Shown piece after piece: positions 26,876 to 36,892 of a stretch of 54,817 nt of DNA. The DNA is taken from positions 1 through 54,817 of the forward strand of contig JAIEPU010000021.1 of the NCBI GenBank assembly GCA_019748235.1, read 5' to 3'. Within the stretch, counting starts at the first letter, position 1; each line of letters begins with the position of its first letter. The stretch is from a bacterium (GTDB taxonomy: Bacteria > Planctomycetota > Planctomycetia > Kolteriales > Kolteriaceae). The notes below the pieces were generated by a model that had not been told where the DNA came from, ran no database searches, and saw only the letters and a program-made list of their open reading frames with translations. Both the position numbers and the translations under genes were made by a program.

Positions 26876-28327
26876 TTAGAACGCGAAGTAAATGAATTGA
26901 ACTTCCTTGAACACGCCGAAGAACGCGATGGCCCAGAAGAGGACTTGATAGCAGAGGTGGCGGAAGATCCGCGCGCTCCAGAGCCTCTTAACCCAGAAAG
27001 GTTGATTGAAGAGACAGTAATCAACGCCCATCAGAAAGACGATCCAGAAGAACGCCATCGCCATTTCAAAGCGAGGCAATCCAAGATCGAAGATCGCGCT
27101 GACGTTCGCTCCCCTGAAGTCGAGCACGTGACCGACGATGTAGAACGCATCGGTGACCGTATTGGCACGGAAGAAAATCCATCCCAACACCACCAGTAGC
27201 ATGGTGACTCCCCATTCGATCAATGGGACGAGTCCCGGAACCCACCGAAGTCGTAAGAGGGTGATCAGATGCGCTCGTGGCCATTCCGTGAATCTTCCGA
27301 TGAGGAAGTACGCGGCATGCAGCGCGCCCCAGATGACGAAGGTGAAGTTCGCTCCATGCCAGATACCGCTCAGCAAAAAAACGATGCTCACGTTAGTTGC
27401 CCAGCGAAGCGGACTGACGCGGTTGCCTCCGAGCGGAATGTAGACATAGTCGCGGAACCAAGTGGTGAGCGAAATATGCCAGCGCTGCCAGAAGTCGGCG
27501 ATAGAGCGGGCTAGATACGGTTGGCGGAAGTTGGTCATGAGGTCGAAGCCAAGCATCTTGGCAACGCCGATCGCAATGTCCGAATAACCCGAGAAATCGC
27601 AGTAGATTTGAATCGCAAAGAAGAGCGTGGCGATGAATAAGGAGAGGCCGTCGAAATCATGCGGGTTGTTGTAGACCGTATTCACCACTACCGAAAGGCT
27701 GTCGGCGATCACGACCTTTTTAAACATACCCCAGAGTGAAATCTGAAGGCCGTATCGAAAGCGGTCGTACGAGAGAAAATGCTCGGTTCTAAATTGGGGG
27801 AGCAAGTGATGCGCTCGTTCGATCGGGCCGGCCACGAGTTGCGGAAAGAAAGTCACATACGTGAAGTAAAGGAGAGGATCTTTCTCGACGGTGACCTGTT
27901 TTCGGTACGCGTCGATGACGTAGCTCATGCTTTGGAACGTGTAGAACGAGATGCCGACCGGTAGATCAAGATGGATCGGCGTGACGTGGTACTGACTGAG
28001 TCCGAGGAAATCGAGGATGTAATTCGTCGTCACCATCGTGAAGCCAAGATACTTGAATGAAAACAGCACGAGGACGTTGATGGCGATGCTCGTGAAGAGA
28101 ACGGTAAGCTTCGCTGGTTTCGTTTGGGACGCCTCCATCAAGCGGCCGGCAGTGTAGTCAACGATCAGCGTCAAGAACAGCAGCAGAATGTTGATCGGCT
28201 TATAGGCGGCATAGAAGTACAAGCTGGCGGAAAGCAGGAGTATCCAACGGCGCCGGTGGGGAAGCGCGTAGTAAAGCGATACTACGATCGAGAAGAAAAC
28301 GAAGAACTGAAACGTGTTGAACAGCAT
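26876..28327 (-). CDS. MBOAT-family membrane O-acyltransferase (AlgI-like)
   Basis: A 483-residue polytopic protein of the AlgI/DltB branch of the MBOAT superfamily. It moves acyl (usually acetyl) groups across the inner membrane for polysaccharide decoration. The signature histidines are His284 (FWQRWHISLTTWFRDYVYIP) and His324 (LLSGIWHGANFTFVIWG), the latter being the catalytic one. LPVGISFYTFQSMSYVIDAY and QIYCDFSGYSDIAIG are the other conserved loops. It follows the SGNH-like gene after 44 bases, a pairing seen in alginate and other O-acetylation systems where the partner finishes acetyl transfer in the periplasm. Confidence 0.94.
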   Translation of the reverse strand: MLFNTFQFFVFFSIVVSLYYALPHRRRWILLLSASLYFYAAYKPINILLLFLTLIVDYTAGRLMEASQTKPAKLTVLFTSIAINVLVLFSFKYLGFTMVTTNYILDFLGLSQYHVTPIHLDLPVGISFYTFQSMSYVIDAYRKQVTVEKDPLLYFTYVTFFPQLVAGPIERAHHLLPQFRTEHFLSYDRFRYGLQISLWGMFKKVVIADSLSVVVNTVYNNPHDFDGLSLFIATLFFAIQIYCDFSGYSDIAIGVAKMLGFDLMTNFRQPYLARSIADFWQRWHISLTTWFRDYVYIPLGGNRVSPLRWATNVSIVFLLSGIWHGANFTFVIWGALHAAYFLIGRFTEWPRAHLITLLRLRWVPGLVPLIEWGVTMLLVVLGWIFFRANTVTDAFYIVGHVLDFRGANVSAIFDLGLPRFEMAMAFFWIVFLMGVDYCLFNQPFWVKRLWSARIFRHLCYQVLFWAIAFFGVFKEVQFIYFAF

Positions 28328-28371
28328 GCGTTTCTTGGCCCAGTCGGGTCGTACCGCTTATCGAAGTCGGA

Positions 28372-29394
28372 TCACTTCTTGAAGAGGTGCTTCGTCAAGT
28401 TCCAGAGATCAGTCGTGTAATGAATGGCACCCGGTTCGTTCGTATGGACGTGGTCCGCGAAATCCTTGTTTGGATAACGCCAGTAATCGGGACCTAAAAC
28501 GTGAAAGAGCGGCTTTCCGTCGAGTTGCTTGACGGTCTCTTCATTAATCGGTGGAGGTGCCGCCCGCCAATGCCTTCGCTGGTACGTCGGCACGAGGTAG
28601 TACTGGAAGTTGTACTTCTTCGCTAAAGCTTCAAGCTTGTCAAAGTCAGGGCCAGAGGCCACGATCTCTCTCGCATAGACTTCGTCCGGCTTGTCGGTGG
28701 AGAGTGTCCAATCCTCAGGGAGTTGATCGTTGGGGTAAAAGCTTTGCCCCTCGATGAAATAGTATCCGCGATCCTTGAGCGTCATCTCCGCCGCTTCGCG
28801 ACTATAGTTGTAGAACGCGACCACTCCTCCCTTCCCGCGCGAGAGTGCCAGGAAGACCGCCAGATCGCGGGGCATGGTACGAAATGGAAAAATCGAATGG
28901 ATGATCGGATCATCGCTTTCGTACCACTTGATCTGATGGGTCAATCGATACCAAAGGGAACGGGCTGGCGGAGGAGCAGGCCAAGGAAGAATTAAGAAGA
29001 TGTGAGTCGCTTTATTTCCCGCGGCAGCCATTCGCTCAATGACGCCGACGTATTCGTTCTCACCCGGTAGGCCGAGATTGTAGGAGGAGGTTGAGCCGCC
29101 ACTCAGGCGATCGAACTCATCGGAAACGAATCCGGAGAGAACTTGACTGTGGCCGAAAAAGGCGACCTTCGCTTGATCCGGTTTCGCCCCCGCAAAGAGT
29201 TCCCCCTTTGCCATTTCCTCGACTTTGGCATCGACGATGACTTGTACGCCGGGCCGGATGTAAGGAAAAGCACTCCAGAGCCAGTAGAAGACGAACCAGA
29301 GAGCCACAACCTCTAGCAGAAACACGCCCATCCCTCGAAGGATGAACGCGGCTTGTACCGACGCCTTCAAGGGAACTGCCTGTTCGCTCTGCAT
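28372..29394 (-). CDS. Membrane-anchored SGNH-hydrolase-like acyltransferase partner of the MBOAT protein
   Basis: A 340-residue protein from ATG 29394, with an N-terminal transmembrane helix (GVFLLEVVALWFVFYWLWSA) placing the rest in the periplasm. It has the outline of an SGNH/AlgX-AlgJ-type fold: FFGHSQVLSGF holds a Ser in the nucleophile position, and a C-terminal ADHVHTNEPGAIHYT carries the Asp-x-x-His pair. Sequence similarity to named families is weak. The context, just upstream of the MBOAT gene on the same strand, supports a role in polysaccharide O-acetylation. Alternative starts are ATG 29451 and TTG 29547. The GGTAGTGGG upstream of 29394 favours that one. Confidence 0.7.
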   Translation of the reverse strand: MQSEQAVPLKASVQAAFILRGMGVFLLEVVALWFVFYWLWSAFPYIRPGVQVIVDAKVEEMAKGELFAGAKPDQAKVAFFGHSQVLSGFVSDEFDRLSGGSTSSYNLGLPGENEYVGVIERMAAAGNKATHIFLILPWPAPPPARSLWYRLTHQIKWYESDDPIIHSIFPFRTMPRDLAVFLALSRGKGGVVAFYNYSREAAEMTLKDRGYYFIEGQSFYPNDQLPEDWTLSTDKPDEVYAREIVASGPDFDKLEALAKKYNFQYYLVPTYQRRHWRAAPPPINEETVKQLDGKPLFHVLGPDYWRYPNKDFADHVHTNEPGAIHYTTDLWNLTKHLFKK

Positions 29395-29692
29395 CCCACT
29401 ACCTTTGCCGCTGCTCGCCTGTCTCGCATAGAAAAGCGGCCGATGATGCATCCGACTTACGGAAGTCACGCCGTCATTGAATCCCAGAGGTATCCCAAGG
29501 ATGCAAGAGGATACCACGAGGCCGAGGCCCGTGGGTAGTTTTGCCAAAAATCTGTCTGCCCTGGGATCAGCGTCGGTTCAGAGAAGTTGATCGCGAAAGG
29601 GGAGCGAGTCCGAAGTCTCGCCTCCCGAATTCACGAGGAGACATGCCCCCGAACTCGCGAAATGGACGCTGAAAATCTCTCGGGGAACTGTT

Positions 29693-30730
29693 TTACACCT
29701 TTGCCCGATTTTGGCGATGGGCCGACATCGCCTTCTCTTCGCGGGCTAATTCCCAGTCCGATTCGACCATGAGGCGAACCAATTCCTCGAACGAGGTGCG
29801 AGGCGTCCACCCCAGCTTCTTCTTTGCCTTGGTCGGATCTCCCAGCAAAAGATCGACTTCGCTCGGGCGAAGATAGCGCTCATCCGTTTTGACATACTTG
29901 TGCCAATCGAGATCGAGCAGTGCGAACGTCTTGTCGAGGAACTCCGCGACCGAGTGCGTTTCACCGGTAGCGACCACATAATCGTCCGGCTCATCTTGTT
30001 GAAGCATGAGCCACATGGCTTCCACGTAGTCCTTCGCGTATCCCCAATCGCGCTTGGCGTCGATATTGCCAAGGAAGAGGTAATCCTGAAGACCTTCCTT
30101 GATGCGCGTGGCGGCCCGGGTGATTTTTCGAGTCACAAACGTCTCGCCGCGCCGGGGAGATTCATGATTGAAAAGAATGCCGTTACAGGCGTACAGGTTG
30201 TACGCTTCCCGATGATTCTGAACTTGGAAGAACGAATAGACTTTTCCACAGGCATAGGGGCTTCGTGGATAGAAAGGAGTCGTTTCCGACTGAGGGACCT
30301 CGACTACCTTTCCGTACATTTCGCTCGAAGACGCCTGGTAGAACTTGATTTGCTTCTTCTTGTTGAGATGGCGAATTGCCTCCAGCAAGCGGAGCGTTCC
30401 GAGTGCACCGGAATCAACCGTGTAGAGGGGTTGATCAAACGATACACGGACATGGCTTTGAGCGCCAAGATTGTAGACTTCGTCCGGCTCGATATTGAGG
30501 AGCACATCCGTCAACGCACCGCTATCTGTCAGGTCTCCATAGTGGAGAAACAGCTTCGTTCCGGGAGCATGTGGATCCTGATACAGGTGCTCAATACGGC
30601 CGGTATTAAAGCTGCTGGCACGCCGAACGATCCCGTGAACTTCATAACCTTTCTCGACCAGAAGCTCCGCCAAGTAGGAACCGTCTTGACCTGTGATGCC
30701 GGTGATCAAGGCTCGTTTCGTTGTGCTCAT
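29693..30730 (-). CDS. gmd: GDP-mannose 4,6-dehydratase
   Basis: A 345-residue enzyme of standard Gmd length that makes GDP-4-keto-6-deoxy-D-mannose from GDP-mannose with tightly bound [24 protein letters not shown] opens the protein, followed by [18 protein letters not shown], the catalytic SSSEMYG and SPYACGKVY (Tyr-x-x-x-Lys), [19 protein letters not shown], and [20 protein letters not shown]. All of these are hallmark Gmd segments. The GDP-fucose synthase gene is 219 bases upstream on the same strand, so together they give GDP-L-fucose. The leader between them contains a G/C-run hairpin with an A6 tract (about 30753-30775), of unknown meaning. Confidence 0.95.
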   Translation of the reverse strand: MSTTKRALITGITGQDGSYLAELLVEKGYEVHGIVRRASSFNTGRIEHLYQDPHAPGTKLFLHYGDLTDSGALTDVLLNIEPDEVYNLGAQSHVRVSFDQPLYTVDSGALGTLRLLEAIRHLNKKKQIKFYQASSSEMYGKVVEVPQSETTPFYPRSPYACGKVYSFFQVQNHREAYNLYACNGILFNHESPRRGETFVTRKITRAATRIKEGLQDYLFLGNIDAKRDWGYAKDYVEAMWLMLQQDEPDDYVVATGETHSVAEFLDKTFALLDLDWHKYVKTDERYLRPSEVDLLLGDPTKAKKKLGWTPRTSFEELVRLMVESDWELAREEKAMSAHRQNRAKV

Positions 30731-30949
30731 TAACTTTTATCTCACCTTTGGTTGCCCCCAGGGAGGGGTTTTTTAATGGACCCTTAGCGTCCTTACCTGG
30801 CTGAACGTATTTCGCTAGGAAATCGGTTCAGACACCTTTCGTCAACTCCGTTTCGCTCTCAACCGAGGATGAGAACTCGCCATCGAAGCCCATCGACGAC
30901 GGAACCATCGCCAGATGAGACAGGCTTAATCTGCTTTTGCGCCGTCCGT

Positions 30950-31897
30950 TTAGCTCTGCTTCATGACCTGTTTACGGTACCAGTCGATTGTTTCGACCAG
31001 TCCATCCCGCAAAGAGGTTCCCGCCACGAAACCGAATTTTTGGCGAGCACGCGTCGTGTCAAGGCAACGCCTGGGTTGGCCGTCGGGCTTCGTGGGATCC
31101 CAGCGCACCTCACCCTTGAATTCGCACAATTCACAAATGAGGTAGGTCAAATCACGGATGCTAATTTCATAGCCCGAGCCTAAGTTGACCGGATCCGGTT
31201 CGTCGTATTTGTCCGACGCAATCACGATTCCCTCGGCCGCATCGCGCACGAATAAGAACTCTCGCGAAGCCGTTCCCGTTCCCCATGCCTCAATGAACGC
31301 CTTCTTGGCTTCCTTCGCTTCGAGGACTTTACGAATGAGTGCGGGGATGACATGACTTGAGTTGAGGTCGAAATTGTCCCACGGCCCGTAGAGATTAACC
31401 GGGAGCAGGCTGACGGCATTCATGCCGTACTGCTGCCGATAAGCCTGCGCCTGGACGATCAGAGCTTTTTTGGCGACGCCATAGGGGGCATTTGTTTCTT
31501 CCGGATATCCATTCCAGAGATCATCTTCCTTGAAGGGAACCGGAGTAAACTTGGGATAGGCACAGATGGTGCCGGCTTGGATGTACTTTTCGATCCCATG
31601 AAGGCGCGATTCCTCCATGAGTTGAATGCCCATGATCGCATTTTCGTAGAAGTATTTGCCGGGGTTTTCCCTATTGGCTCCGATCCCGCCGACGACGGCG
31701 GCCAAGTGAATGATCACATGGGGTCGGGCGACATCGAATAGTTTTCGAATGGATGCCAGGTCACGAAGATCGTACTCCGCGCTTCGAGGGACAAAGACGT
31801 TTTCCGGTTCATACCGAGCGAGTGCTTCGCACACGTGTCGGCCCAAAAAACCCGCTCCGCCGGTGACTACGATTCGTTTGCCGTGTAACGCACTCAT
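30950..31897 (-). CDS. fcl: GDP-L-fucose synthase
   Basis: A 315-residue extended SDR that epimerises at C3 and C5 and reduces C4 of GDP-4-keto-6-deoxymannose to give GDP-L-fucose. [16 protein letters not shown] binds [25 protein letters not shown] is the characteristic WcaG/Fcl stretch, and [20 protein letters not shown] and [10 protein letters not shown] carry the catalytic Thr/Ser, Tyr and Lys. [20 protein letters not shown] is a strong family marker. It precedes gmd on the same strand, in the usual functional pairing. Confidence 0.95.
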   Translation of the reverse strand: MSALHGKRIVVTGGAGFLGRHVCEALARYEPENVFVPRSAEYDLRDLASIRKLFDVARPHVIIHLAAVVGGIGANRENPGKYFYENAIMGIQLMEESRLHGIEKYIQAGTICAYPKFTPVPFKEDDLWNGYPEETNAPYGVAKKALIVQAQAYRQQYGMNAVSLLPVNLYGPWDNFDLNSSHVIPALIRKVLEAKEAKKAFIEAWGTGTASREFLFVRDAAEGIVIASDKYDEPDPVNLGSGYEISIRDLTYLICELCEFKGEVRWDPTKPDGQPRRCLDTTRARQKFGFVAGTSLRDGLVETIDWYRKQVMKQS

Positions 31898-31975
31898 CAG
31901 TCGGTCATTTCTCTCGAAAGTATCGAAATCACCGGCCCACCCTAACCGAGCCGAGCATTTCTTGGGAACTGCAAT

Positions 31976-33247
31976 TCACGATTTGTCCGCGGTGGAAACT
32001 CGATGGCCACAGGTCAGTGCCAGCAATAGTTCGCCGAACGTACGCGTGATGTAAGAGCGATCGTATTGGTCGACCGCCAATTGGCGAGCACGTTCACCCA
32101 TTTCAGCCAACTCGTCGCGATGGGTCGCGCTCCAGTGAATTCGCTCAGCGATGGCTTCTGGATCGCCGAATGCGACCACGTACCCGACGTCCCCTTCCCG
32201 CACCAATCGAGCGAGTTCGCATTGATCGATGGTGGAAGCCAACATTGGAGTTCCGGCAGCCAGAATTCCGTAAATTTTGCTGGGCATTAAACATCCCGCG
32301 ATGGTCGGATCCAAAACAACGAAATGCAGGTCCGCCGCGCTCAGGCTGATCGCCAATTCCGATTTCGGCTGGTAGTCGAGGAAAGTGACATTCTTCAGAC
32401 CGAGGTTTTCCGCGTACGCGATAAGTTCGGGTTTGGTGGCACCATCACCCACCAACAGAAAGCGGATCTCGCTCTCTTCTTTGAGAAGGTTGGCTGCGTC
32501 CAGGAAATGTTCGAGACGTTGAGACATCCCTAGATTACCGGAGTACATCACGACGAAGTCGTTCCCGAGTTTATTTCGGTCCCGGAAGGCGTTCTTCTCT
32601 TTGACGGGATAAACAAGGTTCGTGTCGACCCAGTTCGGGATGATGGAAATTCGCTCAGAGGCGACGCCGATAGCCAGCAACATGTCGCGCATATCTTCGC
32701 TAAGGACCACAATCCGATCGGCGCGACGATAGGCCGAGTGCATCAAGCGTCGAATAACGCGGTACAGTATTCCATACCGCAATTTCCCCAATTTTAGAGC
32801 GACGTCCGGATAAATATCTTGCAGATACATGACGAGCGTTGCTTTGAATCGCCAACGAAGCAGGAGACCTAGAAAGCAGAGAAGCGGCGGATCAGTTTCG
32901 ACGATGACGACGTCCGGGCGGCGAACGAAGAGAGCCCGAATGCAACTCGTTGTCATATAGCTGAAGAAATTAGTCAGACGCCCGATGAAGGAAGACTTCG
33001 GCAATTGAAGATTGAAGACGCGGTGGATCTCAACACCGCCGTGCATCTCCATGCCGCTACGTTTGAATTCGACGTTTCCAGGATTCTTGTTGGGTTGTCC
33101 GCATACGACAGCGACGTCGAAGACCTCGGCAAGATCTTCACAAAGTTCGGTGAGGAGTTGACCGGTCGCCTCGGCATCGGGCCAATACGACCGATTGAGG
33201 AAGAGAACGCGTCGGCGATTTTCCAGCTCTGTCTCGGGCGTCATCAA
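31976..33247 (-). CDS. GT4-family glycosyltransferase (WcaI/WbuB-like)
   Basis: A 423-residue GT-B enzyme resembling colanic-acid WcaI and WbuB. FLNRSYWPDAEATGQLLTEL opens the fold, VMYLQDIYPDVALKLGKL is typical of this subgroup, VMYSGNLGMSQRLEHFLDAA begins the donor half, and MPSKIYGILAAGTPMLA replaces the usual E-x7-E motif, as in WbuB. A hydrophobic stretch near residues 130-150 (LLCFLGLLLRWRFKATLVMY) may associate with the membrane. It leads the minus-strand WcaI-fcl-gmd group, consistent with transfer of a GDP-fucose-derived or amino-sugar residue. Confidence 0.92.
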   Translation of the reverse strand: MMTPETELENRRRVLFLNRSYWPDAEATGQLLTELCEDLAEVFDVAVVCGQPNKNPGNVEFKRSGMEMHGGVEIHRVFNLQLPKSSFIGRLTNFFSYMTTSCIRALFVRRPDVVIVETDPPLLCFLGLLLRWRFKATLVMYLQDIYPDVALKLGKLRYGILYRVIRRLMHSAYRRADRIVVLSEDMRDMLLAIGVASERISIIPNWVDTNLVYPVKEKNAFRDRNKLGNDFVVMYSGNLGMSQRLEHFLDAANLLKEESEIRFLLVGDGATKPELIAYAENLGLKNVTFLDYQPKSELAISLSAADLHFVVLDPTIAGCLMPSKIYGILAAGTPMLASTIDQCELARLVREGDVGYVVAFGDPEAIAERIHWSATHRDELAEMGERARQLAVDQYDRSYITRTFGELLLALTCGHRVSTADKS

Positions 33248-33698
33248 AATCTATCCACGACGAGAGTTCTCTCTTCAATCAAGGATCCGTCTCGGTTCAC
33301 ACTGTTTGATAGTCATTCCTTCGAGGAACGTCGAAACGGAGGATGACCCCGTCCACGACCTGAACATGGCATCGCTTACTACTCAACGATGGCCTACCAG
33401 CACGCGGATCCAGTATTTCATTTTGCGATTTATTCCGAGCGGTGAATGAGAAGAATTGCTCGTCTATTCGCGTAAGACGACTCTCGTCGTTCAGAATCCG
33501 CTCGTAAGAAGCGCGGCCTGACCCCTTCGCTTAGCCCAAAAGCTCTAAAAAACGACTCGGCACCGATTCAATTTAGCTTTTGATCCCCGATCATTCGAGA
33601 ACTATCAATCGATCTGGTCCGAATAGGATACCGTTTTGAGAATTAATCTCGCGAACGCAATCACATCTTCGAACTGCCAGAGCGTTGTTTGATTAGGG
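33248..33698. other. Intergenic region between the efflux operon and the glycan locus
   Basis: This 451-base gap follows the RND stop and precedes the WcaI-like gene, both on the minus strand. It should contain the end of the efflux transcript and a promoter for the WcaI-fcl-gmd group. A possible terminator is listed separately at 33547-33570. Nothing else was recognised, and no convincing gene lies here. Confidence 0.5.
33547..33570 (-). terminator. Possible rho-independent terminator of the efflux operon
   Basis: Read on the minus strand, a short GC stem (TCGG-tg-CCGA, with a flanking A-T pair) is followed within two to four bases by six Ts. It lies about 130 bases after the RND stop. The two-base loop and short stem make it weak. 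No better candidate was seen in the gap. Confidence 0.35.
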
Positions 33699-36600
33699 TC
33701 AATGAGTGGTTACCAACTCCCTTGGTGGAGGACTGGAGCCTTCTTCTTCGGTCGTGTTCTGGTCACTTTGGGGAGATGATTTCCGTCGGCGAAGAAACTC
33801 GTCGATTCCTTGAATGACCAAGAAGAAGACCGGAACAAAGAAAATGGACAGCATGGTGGCGGCCAACATGCCCCCCAATACGGCGGTGCCAAGTGCCTGT
33901 TGTCCGGCAGATCCCGCCCCGTTGGCAAACGCAAGGGGAAGGACGCCGAGGATGAATGCGAACGAAGTCATCAAAATCGGACGAAACCGCATCCGGGCGG
34001 CTTCAATGGCCGACTCCCGAATCGATCGCCCGGCGAGCCGCAGGTCACGCGCGAATTCGACGATCAAGATGGCGTTCTTACTGGCGAGCGCGATGATCAG
34101 CACCATACCGACTTGGGTATAGATATTGTTGTCCATGCCGCGTGCGGCCGTAAGCGCGATCGCACCCAAGAGGCCGAGCGGCACCACCAGAATTACGGCA
34201 AGAGGCAACAGCCAGCTTTCGTACTGAGCGGCCAGAACCAGATATACCAGCAAGATGGCGAGGCCGAAGACGAACACCGTTTCATTTCCGGTCTTACGCT
34301 CTTGGTACGACATCCCCGTCCACTCATATCCCATGGTGTCGGGAACTTCGCGATCAGCGATTTGTTCCATCACCGTCAAAGCATCCCCCGAACTGAAGCC
34401 GGGCGCGGGCTCTCCAGTGATGCTTGCCGTGGTGTAAAGGTTGTACCGATTGATCACCTGCGGCCCGAGCGAACGCTCGACCGTCGCGATCGCTCCGATG
34501 GGAACCATTCGACCGTTCGCGCTTCGGACGTGCAGCTTCAAAATGTCGAACGGAGAAGCACGGAATCGTTGGTCGGCTTGAACGCGGACCTGGTAGATCC
34601 GTCCGAACTTATTGAAGTCATTCACATAACTCGATCCGAGATAAGCCTGAAGCGTGGCGAACACCGCATCGAGCGGAACATCGAGCATCTTCACCTTCAC
34701 CCGATCGATATCAATGCGAAGTTGGGGTACGCCGGGACGGAACATGGTGTTCAAACCGAAGAGCGACGATTGCGCGCCCGCGGACTCGATAATCGATTGC
34801 GTGACCTGTTGGAGTTGCTGTAATCCGACTCCCGCGCGGTCTTCGACTTGAAGTTGGAAGCCGGCACGGAAGCCGAGGCCGCGAATGGCCGGTGGAGGAA
34901 ATGCGAAGATGACCGCCTCTTGGATCTGGGAGAATTCTTTCGCTAGTTCGCCGAGAATGACCCCTTGCGAGCGCCCTTCTTTCATCCGTTCTTCCCAATC
35001 GGTGAACGTGACGAAGACCGTGCCCGAATTCGAGGCGCTACTAAAGTCGAGCAGATTTAAACCACCCAGCGTCGTCCAGGGGCCGATTCCTTTCGTCTTG
35101 CGCAGGACTTCGTCCACCTTATCCATCACCAAGCGGTTACGTTCCATGGAGGATGCGTCAGGCAGTTGCACGTTGATGAGGATGTAACCCTGATCCTCGA
35201 TGGGAAAGAAACCTGTCGGGAGTACTTGGTACCAATAGACGGTTCCCGCGACGGTCGCCGCGAAGAGGATCATCACGGCCCACGCCATCCGGACCGTGCC
35301 GCGCAAGAGCCAGACATAGAAACGCTCGCAAACGCTGTAGACGGCGTTGAAACCCCGGAAGAACAGGTTCTTTTTCGTCGAGGTTGGACGAAGCCATAAC
35401 GCGCACTGCGCCGGCTTGAGAGTCACGGCATTGATCGCACTGATCACAGCGGTAGCGGCGATGGTCAGTGCAAATTGCTGATAGAGCTTACCGGTAATTC
35501 CGCCGAGAAATGTGCTTGGGATAAACACCGCCATCAAGACGAGTGTAATGCCGATGATCGGTCCCAGTACTTCATCCATCGCCAGGATGGTCGCTTGCTT
35601 GGGAGGCTTCCCCCGTTCGATGTGATGGACCGCGTTTTCGACGATGACAATTGCGTCGTCGACGACGATACCGATCGCAAGAACGAGTCCGAACAGCGTG
35701 AGAATGTTGATGGAGAAGCCGAGCGCGGCCATGGCGGCGAAGGCGCCGATGATGGTGACCGGGACCGTGGTTGCGGGAATGAGGACCGCGCGCCAGTCTT
35801 GAAGGAAGACGAGGATCACGATCAGGACGAGGATGCCCGCCTCGATCAGCGTCTTGTAGACTTCATGAATGGAGGCATCGATGAACTTGGTCGTGTCGAG
35901 GGGAAACGAATACTTCATTCCCTCGGGAAATTGTTTCGATATCCGCTCCATCGCGAGTCGCACGCGATGAGCGACATCGATCGCATTCGCCCCTGGCAAC
36001 TGATAGATGCCGATATTCGCGTTGGGACTTCCCGCGGAGCGCGTGTATTGATCGTATGATTGGCTTCCCAGTTCGACGCGAGCCACGTCCTTTAAGTAAG
36101 TGACTTTGCCTCCCGGCGCGTCCTTGACCACGATGTTCTCGAATTCAGACACGTCCGTGAGTCGACCGGTCGCCGTAAGTGTGTATTGGAAGTTGAGTTC
36201 GTCAGGACTTGGGGGTTGCCCGATCTGCCCCGGCGCGACTTGCAGGTTTTGCTCCCTGATCGCTCGAACGACATCCTCGGTCGTCATTCGCCGTGCATTG
36301 AGTTTTTCAGGATCCATCCAAATGCGCATGCTGTAATTGGCAGTTCCGAAGATCGTGACTTCACCCACTCCTTCGACACGGCTCAGTTCGTCGCGCAGTC
36401 GAAGCGAGGCATAGTTGGATAGAAACAGCGTGTCGTAGCGGTTGTTTTCAGAAGTGAGCGCGATGACGAGAATAATACTCGTCGATTGCTTCTTGACGGT
36501 AATTCCTTGCCGTTTGACTTCCTCCGGCAGCTGTGCTTCCGCGATCGCGACCCGGTTCTGTACCAAGACCTGGGCTTCGTCGAGATTCGTCCCGATTTCG

Positions 36601-36884
36601 AAAGTGACCGTCAGTCCATACGAACCATCGCTCGACGAGGTGGAGGACATGTAGAGCATGTTCTCAACACCGTTGACTTGTTGCTCGATCGGAGCGGCGA
36701 CGGTATCGGCGAGGACCTGGGCATTTGCGCCGGGATAGCTCGTTTGAACGCGAATGGTGGGGGGCGTGATGTTCGGATACTGCTCGACCGGGAGCTGCCA
36801 AAGCGCCACCACACCGACCAGCATGGTGATGATCGCGATGACATTGGCGAAAATAGGTCGATCGATGAAGAAGCGTGAAAGCAT
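33699..36884 (-). CDS. RND multidrug efflux pump, inner-membrane subunit (AcrB/MexB, HAE1 type)
   Basis: A 1061-residue proton-driven transporter of standard HAE1 length. MLSRFFIDRPIFANVIAIIT is the family N-terminus. Two halves each carry one helix plus a cluster of membrane spans around large periplasmic loops. IGIVVDDAIVIVENAVHHIE holds the paired Asp of the proton relay, and LGGITGKLYQQFALTIA and GLLGAIALTAARGMDNNIYT mark the repeats. It exports amphipathic compounds as a trimer with the adjacent adaptor and an outer-membrane channel that is not encoded here. A polar tail (SSPQSDQNTTEEEGSSPPP) ends the protein. It follows the adaptor by eight bases. Confidence 0.96.
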   Translation of the reverse strand: MLSRFFIDRPIFANVIAIITMLVGVVALWQLPVEQYPNITPPTIRVQTSYPGANAQVLADTVAAPIEQQVNGVENMLYMSSTSSSDGSYGLTVTFEIGTNLDEAQVLVQNRVAIAEAQLPEEVKRQGITVKKQSTSIILVIALTSENNRYDTLFLSNYASLRLRDELSRVEGVGEVTIFGTANYSMRIWMDPEKLNARRMTTEDVVRAIREQNLQVAPGQIGQPPSPDELNFQYTLTATGRLTDVSEFENIVVKDAPGGKVTYLKDVARVELGSQSYDQYTRSAGSPNANIGIYQLPGANAIDVAHRVRLAMERISKQFPEGMKYSFPLDTTKFIDASIHEVYKTLIEAGILVLIVILVFLQDWRAVLIPATTVPVTIIGAFAAMAALGFSINILTLFGLVLAIGIVVDDAIVIVENAVHHIERGKPPKQATILAMDEVLGPIIGITLVLMAVFIPSTFLGGITGKLYQQFALTIAATAVISAINAVTLKPAQCALWLRPTSTKKNLFFRGFNAVYSVCERFYVWLLRGTVRMAWAVMILFAATVAGTVYWYQVLPTGFFPIEDQGYILINVQLPDASSMERNRLVMDKVDEVLRKTKGIGPWTTLGGLNLLDFSSASNSGTVFVTFTDWEERMKEGRSQGVILGELAKEFSQIQEAVIFAFPPPAIRGLGFRAGFQLQVEDRAGVGLQQLQQVTQSIIESAGAQSSLFGLNTMFRPGVPQLRIDIDRVKVKMLDVPLDAVFATLQAYLGSSYVNDFNKFGRIYQVRVQADQRFRASPFDILKLHVRSANGRMVPIGAIATVERSLGPQVINRYNLYTTASITGEPAPGFSSGDALTVMEQIADREVPDTMGYEWTGMSYQERKTGNETVFVFGLAILLVYLVLAAQYESWLLPLAVILVVPLGLLGAIALTAARGMDNNIYTQVGMVLIIALASKNAILIVEFARDLRLAGRSIRESAIEAARMRFRPILMTSFAFILGVLPLAFANGAGSAGQQALGTAVLGGMLAATMLSIFFVPVFFLVIQGIDEFLRRRKSSPQSDQNTTEEEGSSPPPRELVTTH

Positions 36885-36892
36885 AGCCGAGC

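Noticed and set aside
26789-27199. Plus-strand 136-codon acidic frame
   Set aside because: It mostly overlaps the 3' end of the MBOAT gene in antisense. The Glu/Asp/Arg-rich repeat-like text is a shadow of membrane-helix codons.
30753-30775. Plus-strand terminator-like C-run/G-run hairpin with T6
   Set aside because: No plus-strand gene ends near it. It lies in the leader of minus-strand gmd, where no T-run follows the stem.
33547-33570. Resemblance to the 3' end of a tracrRNA (CCGAGT...TTTTTT)
   Set aside because: Only a few bases match, and there is no Cas gene, repeat array or anti-repeat nearby. It reads as a weak terminator.
33810-34823. Plus-strand 337-codon frame over the RND gene
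   Set aside because: It is antisense to conserved HAE1 sequence, and its translation is rich in Arg/His/Gly/Gln with no family pattern. The same holds for 35475-36059.
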